Assembly (NCBI GenBank): GCA_905221605.1
Contig: CAJNDS010002369.1
Span: 122,001-186,000 of the forward strand
Source of the DNA: Symbiodinium natans
Lineage: Eukaryota > Sar > Dinophyceae > Suessiales > Symbiodiniaceae
Direction of reading: 5' to 3'
DNA length: 64,000 bases
In this document: in pieces, positions 45,801 through 55,000 of the stretch
How the letters are laid out: every line of letters begins with the position of its first letter
How positions within the stretch are numbered: the stretch's first letter is position 1
Notes under the pieces: model-generated
What the model was told of the DNA's origin: nothing
Seen by the model: only the letters and a program-made list of their open reading frames with translations
The model's database searches: none
Translations under genes and position numbers: made by a program

Positions 45801-48800
45801 GGTTCTGAGCATGCTAGGTGAGAATGACAATTCGTAACGCCAACTAGTCAGCCGCAAACCGGTCACATATTTGTGACCAATGATCGTTATTTTGCTACGA
45901 CCTCAGGGTTTTGTCAAGACATGTGAGTTCACTGCGCCTGCCATGGCTTTCTCCACTTTTGGGGGCCGAGTCCCCAACACTGGTGATCAGCAGCACGCAG
46001 AGCACAAACGAACGACCAAGAGAGAGCACGAGCCTGAGGCCCTCAAAACCGGGAATCCATCGCCTAACCCTGCTAATTACACTCATGCCCTCCTACCAAA
46101 GTTAAATCCGACAATGAACCGTAACACCCCCCTGCAACCCCGATACCTCGAAAAGTAAACTCCACAAAGTTGGAACATCCTTATTCCCCAAACCCAACAA
46201 GGTACAATAAAGGGAATCCCAGCTCTAATCATCCTGAAGCCATGTTCCAACTTTCCAGCTCTAACCATCCTGAAACCATGGTCCAATTTTCTGGAGGTTA
46301 CGCAATGTAAACCCTAAACCCTAAACCCTAAACCCTAAACCCTAAACCCTAAACCCTATCTCCTTAAACCCTGAACCCCAAGCAGCTGGCCTCCCACATG
46401 GTGCTCGGCTGGTGCTGGTATGGAGACTCCCAGTCCTGGTTCCAATCACATAGGGGCCTTAACAATTGGAATACGGTTTAGGGTTTAGGGTTTTGGAGGT
46501 TATTCTAGTATAAGTATGAAACCATAAGGGAACAGTATTAGTAATTATTCCGACTCCTATAGTAGGTTTAGGGTTGAGGGCGTCTAAGGTTTCGGGACTA
46601 TGGGGCCCCAGGGTGTTCTCAATTACTGAGGGTAAATACAGGAAGATGATACAGGATGGATTTCACAAGGGTTTAGGGTTTAGGGTTTAGGGTTTAGGGT
46701 CTAGGGTTTAGGTTTTGGGGAAGTGCGTGTCTGAGGGAAGAAAGGGCTTTACCTTGGTTTACGAGCAGTCCTTAGTCGGTATTCTGGTGCCCCCGGTTAT
46801 TAATCCTACTAAGGGCTGCGAGAAAAAAGGGGGCACCCTAACTCCTCGACTCCTGAACCCTAGAACGAAGTTCGAAGGCCATGTGCCTGCCCGAAGCCCG
46901 TCGCGCCGAGCACATGCTCAGTTCTCCAAACGTCTCGGGTGCTGATCATGACACGGCGCTTTGCATCTAGGGGAACTATGCAGGGACCCCTAAACCCTAA
47001 CCCTAAACCCTAAACCCTAAACCCCAAACCCTAAACCCTAAACCCTAGCCCTACACCCCAAACTTTCATTCCATGCCCCAGTAGCCATGCTGTTGGCAGA
47101 GATCGTGCCCAAGGCCATTCGGTCCTCCTCGCAGGGGGGCTTCTTGATGGGCCAGCATCCTACCCTGAACCCCTGAAAAGCTTCGAAGACTCTGCGCAAT
47201 CTCAGTAAGCCCCTGAAAATTTAAATGACGATGCAGGTCCCAGAGCAAGTAACCCTAAACCCTAAACCCTAAACCCTAAACCCTAAACCCTAAACCCTAA
47301 ACCCTAAACCCTAAACCTCCAGGGAAAAAGTGACTCTCGGACCCCGGCCCGGAGCCCTGCAATCCTAGACTGCCGCAGGAAACCTTGGCCCCGCAAAAGG
47401 AAGCCCTCTAATGCTTCCTAGGACCCAGGACCCAGCCCACACTAAGCTTCCTTGGAACCCTGAAAGGGTTTAGGGTTCATATGCCCTGAATAGGGATTGT
47501 ATTAGTACAGGGTATGCTCAGAACTCCGCCCACAATCACCTTTAATACGCTGTTCCTGAACAACGCTAAAGCGCTGTGAAGCACGCACGTGTGTCTAGCA
47601 AATGCACATCTTAAAAACTAGACATCGGCATACAGATATATACATAGATGGATGGAAGATACGCTGAGAGAGGGGAACAAACTCGACCCAAGAGTGACCT
47701 AGGAATGAACCGTCCAAGAGTGCCTAGGAAGACAACAGGTATTGTCGGTGTGAAGAACCCCCCAAAAGGTAGCAAAACCTACTCTGGGTCCTAGCAAAGG
47801 ATCCATAGAGTAACCACAGGAGACCGTCCTTTCGAGTCCAGTGCCCGCGGAGGCTGCTCATTAACGTTCCTGGGGGCCTTGTTTCCAGCCGGAGGGGTTT
47901 AGGGTTTAGGGTTCTGGGTTCAAACCATCTAGGCCCAACCGTGCACTTGTAAGCCTAAACCCTAAACTCTAAACCTAAACCCTAAACCGTAGCTGAACCC
48001 CACTTCTCAACAACCCTCTGCCTGGCCTTGGAGGTTGAGGCGTGATTTAAAGTGAGGCCAGGCTTCCGGGTGTATCGAGTTTGCAGGGCGTAGTTGATCG
48101 TCAGAAATATGCACAGGCCTTGTAGGGATTTAAAGGGTGTTTTCAGGGTTCTTTGGGATTTCGTCTAGCCAGGGCAGCCAAGGCCGTCACGCAGTGGATG
48201 CCGGTACGGAGACTGTCAAAGTCCTGGTGCCATGAAAGCTCATCCAAAAGGATAGCCATCTAAACTTGGGATGCTCCCCCTTATACTAGCAGTCCTTAAC
48301 GGGGATTCTAGTACCCCCTGTGGAGAATCCCTATTCAGGACTGTTCGTGTAAGGGGGAACATCCCAAATCTAAACCTGTAAGCCCAGAAAAGTCTCTCTG
48401 GGTCCTAGTCAATTCCCCAATCGGGACGATGGGGCAGCAAAAGCCGAAGATAAGGGCCTTAATAGTCAGAGTAGGATTTTGGGGGTGATTCTGTTAATAT
48501 TTATACAGGGACCATGAGAGAATGTAGTACTTATTCCGACCTGAATATTAGAAACCCTGAAACCCTAAACCCTGCAGCCTAAACTGCCCTAAACCCTAAA
48601 ACCTAAACCCTAAATCCTAAACTCTAAACCCTATTAGAGAGGCATCGTTCCAGTCAACGATGCTCATGACCCCTGTGGCTGTCCCTGGGGTGTCGCCCGG
48701 CTCGTCTGCACAACCTGGGTTTAGGGTTTCGAGTTTAGGGTTCACGTGCGCGTGCAGCGTTCTCTGGCTTCAGCCAAAGCCTGATTCGAAGCCTTAGGGG

Positions 48801-49565
48801 GTTTCCAGTCATGCACCAATCTACACCGTGAGCTCTCATGATAGACGGTCTTAACGCCTTTGCGTGGCAGAAGGGCAGGACGAAGCCCTTATAAACCCTA
48901 AACCCTAAACCCTAAACCCTGAACCCTGAACCCTGCACCCTAAACCCTAAACCCTAAACCCTAACCCTGGTACCGAGGCTCTGGCATGTCTGCCCCATCA
49001 GGCAGCACACGGTCGAAACTCAAAACTGCTTTGAAGCCACTGGCATCTGCCTCAGCGCGTGGGGGAGGGGGGGTTTAGGGTTTAGGGTTTAGGGTTTAGG
49101 GTTTAGGGTTTAGGGTTTAGGGTTTAGGGTTTAGGGTTTAGGGGTCGGGTTGAGGAGTTTGTGACCAGTACTGGGCGATAAGTTGGAGCCTCCGACCAGG
49201 GAACTCTCTCTCTCTCTCTCTCTCTCCTGATGTTGACCCAAGTCTCCAAAGGTTTCGGGTTTCGGGTTTAGGATTTATTGTTTAGGAGGACACTCAGAGC
49301 CAGAAGAGTTCTGCCCGCAGGCGCTGAGGGGCGGGGGGGGGGGTGTAACAACTACTGTATGCGTAAGAACCGACAAAACGTGAAAGATAATAGTCCTTAC
49401 ATTACCCTTTTAAGGAAGAATATTCTTTGGGGGGGTTCTTCAACAAATAGTAGAGCACAAGGGCAGCAAGGTTACCCAAGCTGAGCACCCGACGCAAACA
49501 AGGGCAAACAAGGGCAGATGGCCAGGTGCTTGAGCCAGAATACAGCGATTTCAGCGCTCTAGGGG
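42820..49565 (-). CDS. Tandem paralog copy 2 of a many-exon gene
   Basis: Minus-strand exons, 5' to 3': 49,560-49,505 (AEIAVFWLKHLAICP); 49,060-48,970 (ADASGFKAVLSFDRVLPDG, then ADMPEPRY); 48,715-48,660 (CADEPGDTPGTATGVMSIV); 48,890-48,770 (RKGVKTVYHESSRCRLVHDW, then KPPKASNQALAEARER; its position relative to the previous exon is reversed, so one of the two may belong elsewhere); 48,240-48,165 (WHQDFDSLRTGIHC); 47,890-47,820 (NEQPPRALDSKGRSP); 47,160-47,075 (WPIKKPPCEEDRMALGTIS); 46,445-46,385 (WNQDWESPYQHQPSTMWEA); 44,450-44,365 (VKMILAGKEYSGTVSQQPQ); 43,530-43,470 (RLSENPITILWEDGEAAW); 43,200-43,075 (ERARLALLFSTSS, then RLFYRSLKRLRQIL); 42,905-42,840 (SNRLLQSKELWQ). Shared words with copy 1 include EEDRM.LGTISANSMA, MWEA, TVSQ.P, WEDGEAA and RLLQSKELWQ. 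No family is recognised. Exon ends are approximate. Confidence 0.6.
44745..45600. repeat. Composite: CCGTACCG tandem units around an inverted CCAGCCACC/GGTGGCTGG pair
   Basis: At 44,745-44,850 the unit CCGTACCGCACCGAACCGT is repeated four times, about every 27-37 bp. Then 44,855-45,030 is built of CTCCAGCCACC-type words, and after about 80 bp containing TTTAGGG units, 45,105-45,455 is built of the inverted word GGTGGCTGGAG. The far edge (45,465-45,585) again carries ACCGAACCG/ACCGTGC words in the same direct orientation as the left edge. Long Pro-rich and Gly/Trp-rich frames here are products of the repeat. It lies inside an intron-sized interval of tandem copy 2 and has no counterpart in copy 1. 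Confidence 0.75.
46166..46295. repeat. Short duplicated and inverted repeat
   Basis: AGTTGGAACAT at 46,169 and its complement ATGTTCCAACT near 46,243 bound a small hairpin-like unit. The segment AGCTCTAAYCATCCTGAARC followed by CATGKTCCAAYTTT is present twice in tandem (about 46,211-46,250 and 46,256-46,292). Confidence 0.7.
46309..46360. repeat. CCCTAAA array
   Basis: Seven perfect units directly before the exon at 46,385-46,445 of tandem copy 2. Confidence 0.95.
46452..46559. mobile_element. Short interspersed element, family 2, copy 3
   Basis: Begins TAGGGGCCTTAACAATTGGA, includes TTATTCTAGTATAAGTATGA and ACCATAAGGGAACA, and ends TTCCGACTCCTA. Two TTTAGGG units are inserted within it (46,478-46,492). 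TA is present at both outer ends. Confidence 0.7.
47252..47319. repeat. CCCTAAA array
   Basis: About ten units, 5' (in minus sense) of the 47,075-47,160 exon. Confidence 0.95.
48258..48375. mobile_element. MITE-like element, family 1, copy 3, with 8-bp target duplication
   Basis: Element 48,266-48,367 (102 bp) starts TTGGGATGCTCCCCCTTATA and ends in the inverted complement (AAGGGGGAACATCCCAA). It is flanked on both sides by the identical 8-bp word ATCTAAAC (48,258-48,265 and 48,368-48,375). An 8-bp duplication is typical of hAT-type transposases acting in trans. It is present in tandem copy 2 but not at the equivalent place in copy 1. Confidence 0.85.
48451..48550. mobile_element. Short interspersed element, family 2, copy 4
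   Basis: Begins TAAGGGCCTTAATAGTCAGA, includes GGGACCATGAGAGAATGTAG and ends TTATTCCGACCTGAA. Diverged relative to 41,603 and 46,452. Confidence 0.65.
49073..49145. repeat. TTTAGGG array
   Basis: About ten perfect units on plus, immediately 5' (in minus sense) of the 48,970-49,060 exon of tandem copy 2. A (CT)n tract follows at 49,206-49,227. Confidence 0.95.
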
Positions 49566-49751
49566 TCCCCCATGGGTTCAGGGATGTTCAGTAGGAGCTA
49601 AGATTACGGGGACCTTTGGGAATATAGACCCTCTCAATAAGGTCCCCGTTAAGAGGCCCAGAAGTAGTGGGAAGGAGGGTCCCTTTTCAGGGATCCCCCT
49701 TCAGGGATCTCCCTAACACTACCTAGGATTCAGGGTGACCCACCCCCGACT

Positions 49752-50050
49752 TCACGAGAACCGTCGCCCGGCTTGGGGGGGCACTTCGATTTTTCTTCTC
49801 GCAACGCGCGGCGGGGCGGGGCCTCTGCGCGCAGCAAGGGGAAGCGGTGGGGCCTGGGGCATCCTGCGCTTCTCGATGCTCGGCTTCTGGAAGTACTTGG
49901 GCCGCTCCTCCAGATGCTGGGGGGGCGTGGATCCTCCGCTATCGGTATGTGCCTCGGGTTGATGCACCAGTTGCCGCGACGCATCGCGTGCTCTTCGATC
50001 TCGGTGGCGGTCAGGAGCTGTCGCCCTGTAATGCCTGGAGGCGCGCAGCC
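49752..50050 (-). CDS. Possible organellar ribosomal protein bS21-like exon and neighbour
   Basis: A minus-strand frame contains HLEERPKYFQKPSIEKRR, after a GAG|G acceptor-like context near 49,930. It then continues basic and Pro-rich. The string RxxYFxKPSxxxRR is the C-terminal signature of bacterial and organellar bS21. In another frame just upstream, TATEIEEHAMRRGNWCINP and FRDALEEAARLQALQ are also protein-like. bS21 is short (about 60-80 residues) and is imported to mitochondria or plastids when nuclear-encoded. The resemblance is brief, so this is tentative. Confidence 0.35.
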
Positions 50051-50225
50051 TCCTCGAGGGCGTCGCGGAACTCATTCAAACCTTGACAGGGCGTCGTATG
50101 GGCCCCAAGTAAAAGGGACAAATTTGGGCGGAGAAAGGTGGCTCGACCAAGGGGCAAGGCTTAAAAGGCCTAAAGGGCCGAGCTTCGGATGCCGAGCATG
50201 TCATTTATTGCTGCCACATGTCGGG

Positions 50226-50600
50226 CTACAGTGATGGTGTCTGTCTCAGCTTAACTACAGCGCAGGCACTGTGCGGATGCTGCTGACGCTGGCCCACGCA
50301 GTCTCCAGTAACGGACACCACTCGGTCAGAAGCGTGTCCCATGCTCTTCGTTAGGATATGGCAGCTGGTCACCTTGGCAGAGAACGCGCTAAGCCCCGCG
50401 AGAGCCTGAACCTTTCGGGGCTTCTGCCTCTTTGGGTTAAACGCTTGGGGTTTTAGGGTTTTCGGGTTTAGGGTGTGGGGTTTAGGCTTAGGTTGCCTTG
50501 GCAAGGACATCAAGCACCGCGTACTCTGCGAGCATCTGGGGCTCCGTCGCGGCGTGGCTGATGCCCAGAACCTTCGCAGCCCCCCGGAACAACTGATAGC
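50226..50600 (-). CDS. Unidentified exon(s)
   Basis: The clearest piece, about 50,597-50,492 on minus, reads LFRGAAKVLGISHAATEPQM then LAEYAVLDVLAKAT, helical and without stops. A second piece, about 50,430-50,270, gives VQALAGLSAFSAKVTSC on minus but also an open reading on plus (NYSAGTVRMLLTLAHAVSS), so its strand is uncertain. Degenerate TTTAGGG at 50,445-50,490 lies between the two, as in other introns here. No family is recognised. Confidence 0.4.
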   Translation of the reverse strand, partial: AISCSGGLRRFWASATPRRSPRCSQSTRCLMSLPRQPKPKPHTLNPKTLKPQAFNPKRQKPRKVQALAGLSAFSAKVTSCHILTKSMGHASDRVVSVTGDCVGQRQQHPHSACAVVKLRQTPSL

Positions 50601-50764
50601 AGCCAGTACATGGATCAGGGCTTTGGGGTGAGTTGATGGGGTTCATGAAGCCTAAAACTCCTCATCACCATCGCAAAGCTTGTCGTTGAAATGGCAAACG
50701 TTACTTCCAGAGTTACACTTTAGCACACTTTGGCATTTCAACCCCAAGCCCCTACGCACAGAGC

Positions 50765-50793
50765 CCCCCCCCCCCCAAAAAAAAAAAAAAAAA
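50765..50793. repeat. Poly-C tract joined to poly-A tract
   Basis: About ten C then about nineteen A. It is followed by three copies of a roughly 40-bp unit with words CTGACCCTRATYCACCACC and AAGATYAAA (50,797-50,915). Confidence 0.85.
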
Positions 50794-51220
50794 AACCTGA
50801 CCCTAATCCACCACCCTAAGATTAAAACAAGTAAAAAAAGAGAGCTGACCCTAATTCACCACCCGAAGATCAAACAAAAACACAAAACTGACCCTGATCC
50901 ACCACCTGAAGATCTTCAAGCCCCAGGGGCTTCCAGGAAGCCGCTGAAGAGCCTCGATTACGAGCTTTGGTTCATTTGGGCAAGGTCTGGTAGGCTTTGC
51001 GAGCTTCAGGGAAGGGGCTGACCCAAGCCCGCAACCCCGAAACCCCGAATCCGGAAGCCGAAAAATGGCCCAAGGACCGCTGCCGCAAAGGCAAAACCTA
51101 ACGTCTCTACATCGTGGAAGGCTATCGGCATCAAGGTTACAGAAGAGGTCTGAGATTGATTGAGATCGCGCTGGTAGGGGTTTGTGGGCTTTGTTGGGAT
51201 CTAGGCACGACCCCGAAGCC

Positions 51221-51334
51221 TAATAAAGGGGTGGGAATAATTGCGAATCATATTCACTTATGGTCCCTTGGTAATCATACTATACTGTAATACCCCCCCC
51301 CCCCCGAAACCCAATCTAACTATTCAGGCCCCTA
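51221..51334. mobile_element. Short interspersed element, family 2, reverse copy
   Basis: Reverse orientation relative to 41,603: starts TAAAGGGGTGGGAATAATTG, has CACTTATGGTCCCTTGGTAA and ends ACTATTCAGGCCCCTA. A run of about 13 C is inside it. Confidence 0.65.
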
Positions 51335-51539
51335 TGTTGCACCAGAAACCTGGCGACCCCGAACCTGAACTCCAAAGACCCGACAAGTGAGCTGATCCGA
51401 ACACCCTGCAACCATGCGCTGCACAGTGATTCTGTCGCGGCGGCTTGCTATATGCCATGTGTTAGATATTGTATACTGTATATATATATATATATAATAC
51501 TAAACTCCCCTTAACTGCATTTAAACGATGCCTATATTT

Positions 51540-53534
51540 CCATAGATAGTGCTACTGCCGACGCCAAGGAGCATGTAGAGGGACAGCAGGATGCTGCTCA
51601 GTTGCAGCCCCTCGAGATGCTGGGGGCCCTTCAGACGGAGGAGCACCTGGTGAGGAGTTTGGGATTTACTCGGCTTGGTTCCCCAGAACGTAAAACGCTT
51701 GCGAGCCGCCGTCGGCAGAGCTGGTGAAACGAACTTAAACCCCAAACTCGGGATTTAGGGCTTCGGCTGCCCACGCGAGATCATAAGTTTAGCAGCCCCC
51801 CGTCAAGCCGCACACCTCCCTTGTAAACCCTCAACCCTCAACACCATGCCCTTTCAATTCGCAAGGTTTAGGGTGTAATTAAGGTTTAAGAATTATAGGG
51901 TTTCGGGCTTAGGGTTTGAGGTTATGAGGGTTTGAGGTTATGAGGATTTGGGCTTTCTAGGGCGCCTGGAAGGAGGCGGCGGAGATGCAAAGCGTCGCGG
52001 GCGCAAGCAGCCCGCAGGCCACCATCAGATTGTCGGCCCAGATGGCGGCCCCCGCCTTTTAGGGATTTAGGGTTTAGGGTTCAGGGTTTAGGGTTTAGGG
52101 TTTAGGGTTAGGGTTTAGGGTTTAGGGTTTAGGGTTAGGGCTCAAGGTTTGGAGACTGAGGAGGTTGAGTGGGCTTTGGACGGGTTTCGGGGGCTGAGGG
52201 TGTAGGAGGTTAGGAGGGTTTTAGGGGTCCAGTGGGTCAAGGAAGTTTAGGGTGTAGGGTGTTTAGGCCTCATTATCCCTAGGGCCTGAACACTGAGCTG
52301 TCAAGGGTTGACGGAGGTCCAGAGCCTCCTAAACCCTAAACACTAAACTTTGTGGGTTTTTCTTGTTCCAAACCCTCCGTTTATGGACCCCCCCCCCCCC
52401 CCCCCCCCCCAAGAAAATCGCGTCTCCGTTTTGGGGTGCCACCCCCCCACTTGGAAGAGCACGCCGACGACGCAGAACCTGCTGACCCTCTCGACCACAG
52501 CTGGCTGCTGCGAGGCCGTGCCCAGTCCTCGCAGCCTGGGCTCTTCTTCTAACAACTCCCCTAATCCCCAAACTGCAAACCCTAAACCCCGAAACCCTAA
52601 AACCCCAAACCTTAAACCCCGAACCCTAAACCCCCAACCCCAAACCCCAAACCCTAAACCCTAAACCCTAAGCTGAAGGAGGGCCAGGGAACCAGATGGG
52701 GAGGATGGCCCAGTCTTGCAAGAACCGCGCGGCCAGGAAGGGTGAGGAGATGGGCAGGGACAGCGCCAGGGGATGCAGATGGTGCACCGCTTCCGCCGCA
52801 CACCTATACTGAATCATAATGTTTAGCTGCTTTCTTTAGGATTTATAGTACAAAAAAATAGAAGCACAGCTATACTGAACTTGGCAACCCCGGCAAAAAT
52901 CATCATTGTAGGTGTTTCTTAGGAATCATCTTACCCAAAAATGGTCATGTTAGCTGTTTCTTAGGAATTATAGTGCCCCAAAACCAGACATCATTCCCAA
53001 GTATCCCCTAAGACACACGGCCAGCTGAGCTGCGGCCGAGGTGGACAGGACCTTGGCAGCACAAGTGGCCACCACCTGCTCCTCGTTCTGATACTTCTGC
53101 GCGCGGGAGGAGATGACTGCCGAGCTGGCCAGCATGATGCCCAGGGCTCCCCAGGCCTATACTGAACTTGGAACCCCAGCAAATGTTATTATTATTATTA
53201 TGATTATTATTATTATTATTACTATTGTTTTGTGATTTTTGCTGTTTCTTAGGAGTTATAGTACCCAAAAATTGAAAATTATTTCCAAGTACCCCTGAGA
53301 GGCTACAGGGTCATAGCTCAGAGTAGCCATGCCTAGGGCCAGCTGTGACGGTATCTTCACCCCCATGAAGCTCGTAAGGGCCTTTGTAGGCGCGGCCCAG
53401 GCGCAGAACCAGAGCCCTTCCCAGCCCACCACCTCATCCTCCCCCCGAGCTACGGTGCCGAGAAGGTCCCGGGCCAACACCCGTAGCGCATCACCCAGGC
53501 GCCCGAAGCACGACTCGGGAGGCGGTCTGGCCAT
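51540..53534 (-). CDS. Polytopic membrane protein, multi-exon, family unresolved
   Basis: Minus-strand exons: 53,534-about 53,300 (from an ATG, MARPPPESCFGRLGDALRVL, then VVGWEGLWFCAWAAPTKAL, then MGVKIPSQLALGMATLSYDP); about 53,158-52,990 (WGALGIMLASSAVISSRAQK, then EEQVVATCAAKVLSTSAAAQ); about 52,800-52,680 (AVHHLHPLALSLPISSPF, then LAARFLQDWAILPIW); about 52,548-52,445 (QQPAVVERVSRFCVVGVLFQ); about 52,058-51,970 (AAIWADNLMVACGLLAPATL); 51,646-about 51,545 (LQLSSILLSLYMLLGVGSS). Five or six segments are hydrophobic enough to span a membrane. The exon at 52,058 follows an acceptor at the edge of a telomere-type array (minus reading CCCTAAAAG|GC), and its donor is GC (CAG|GCGCCC). A transporter or channel is plausible but no signature was recognised. 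The start Met follows a pyrimidine-rich AG-containing stretch. Confidence 0.55.
52060..52140. repeat. TTTAGGG array inside the membrane-protein gene
   Basis: About eleven units on plus (CCCTAAA in gene sense), with single TTCAGGG and TTAGGG units. It directly abuts the exon ending at about 52,058. Confidence 0.95.
52803..53310. repeat. Introner-like repeat present in two adjacent introns
   Basis: 52,803-52,985 and 53,156-53,310 lie on either side of the exon 52,990-53,158. Both contain CTATACTGAACTTGG, AACCCC.GCAAA, TGTTTCTTAGGARTTATAGT, RCCCMAAAA and CCAAGTAYCCC in the same order. In gene sense both introns end in the same words (TTCAGTATAG|G) and begin with GGGRTACTTGG-type sequence. Within the first, the CTATACTGAA end occurs twice. 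The second also carries an ATT trinucleotide expansion. Confidence 0.75.
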
Positions 53535-53559
53535 GGAAGCTGAGAATGAGAAGACGAAG

Positions 53560-55000
53560 CCCTTAGCTCGTCCTTCCCTGCATACAAGACACATTCCAAG
53601 AAAGCAAAACAAAATTGCAAACCCCGAAGCCCCATACAAAAATGGCATTCATAATTGGAATAGGTGTTGGGGGGAAAGCAGCTAGCATTAGTTTCCGACC
53701 CCTATTATCATCCCTTCCTGCTACCCCTTAACTTTCTTAAACCTTAAAAACCCCTAAGCCCTAAACCCTCAAAACCAAACAATCCTAAACCCTAAACCCT
53801 AAACCCTTAAGGCTTATGGTGCCTGGAGCCCGAGCCAGCTGGCTCCGAGAGGTGCTACAGGTGATTGAACGGAGATTTTTTTGTCTCTGAGGGTACTGTT
53901 CAAAAATCATCATGTTTGTTCCTTATTGGGATTAAGTATACAATAAACATGTAGCATGATATTGAGCAATGACCCAGTTGTTCTTTTTGGGCCGGGGGGG
54001 GGGGGGGGGGATGTTTACAAGGTTTTCTTAACAATTGTGTTTGCAATGGGTTTTGGGTCGGTGTTCACAAGGCTCTCTTGAAAGTTGGGCTTCAGATGGG
54101 TTTGGGGTTTATGTATGTTACAATGTCTATACTCCCCTTAGAACCTCAACAGAAATGATATTTTTAGTATCTTTGGTTTTATGTAAACAAAGACATAAAA
54201 TAATTCCCAGGGGGGATATATACATATATATATATATGTATATGTATATATTACAAGGTTTTCTGAACAATGCAGTTTACTGATTCTGCAGGGCTGTGCT
54301 GGTGTTGTTACTTGGGAGGGCTTTAGGTGTTCTGGGCCCAGAAGGAGTTTGCATCTAGAGGCTTCGTGGCGGGCTGAGCACGTCTTTTTGCCATTTTAGA
54401 TGTGGGGCTAGGGCTTCTTCTGCGTGCCACTCAGTGAACTCTGCAGGTTCTTCGCGTAGTCCGACGTCCCCTCATTTCCTGGAAGCTCACAGAGCTGATA
54501 TTACTTCGCCGGGGGATCCTTTGCTTGGAGTTAAGGGCTCCTGGTTGGCGCCCATCACTCAGAATTTTGGCTTCGGATCTGTCCTTCTGAGGTTCCTTGT
54601 CCGGGGGAAAGAAACGGTCCCCTCAAACAAACCGCCCAAAAGGAACGCTAAAGCCTCAACCCTAGATTGTACTCTTCGGAAACCCACGCATGGTTTAGGG
54701 TTTAGGGTTTAGGGTTTTGGGTTTAGGGTTTAGGGTTAGGGTTTAGGGTTTAGGGTTTAGGATCTCTTGGCAAGCCGCGACTGTACTGGCTGTAGGACGA
54801 GATGAGGCGAGGGCGGCCTTGTCTGCTTTTGGGGGTTTAGGCTTCGCGGCGCAGGATCCAAGGGCCGTAGGGTTTAGGGGTTTGGGGTTTGGGGGTTTAG
54901 GGTCTAGGGTTTGCGGTTTAGGGGATCAGGCTTTGGGGTTTAGGGTTTGGGGGTTCTAAGGTTTAGGGGTGGTAAGTGTCCACCTTTCGGGGCCTAAGGT
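53560..55000. other. Repeats, no exon assigned
   Basis: Contains a G run (about 53,995-54,010), family 3 copy 2, AT-rich words (about 54,215-54,255) and TTTAGGG arrays at 54,693-54,760 and 54,870-54,970. A plus-strand frame at 54,434-54,712 has no recognisable feature. The last exon(s) of the GST gene should lie here, but were not identified. Confidence 0.4.
54126..54193. repeat. Dispersed repeat, family 3, copy 2
   Basis: Shares CTATACTCCCCTTAGAACCT and GGTTTTATGTAAACAAA with 39,317-39,388. An (AT)n stretch follows at 54,220-54,250. Confidence 0.7.
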
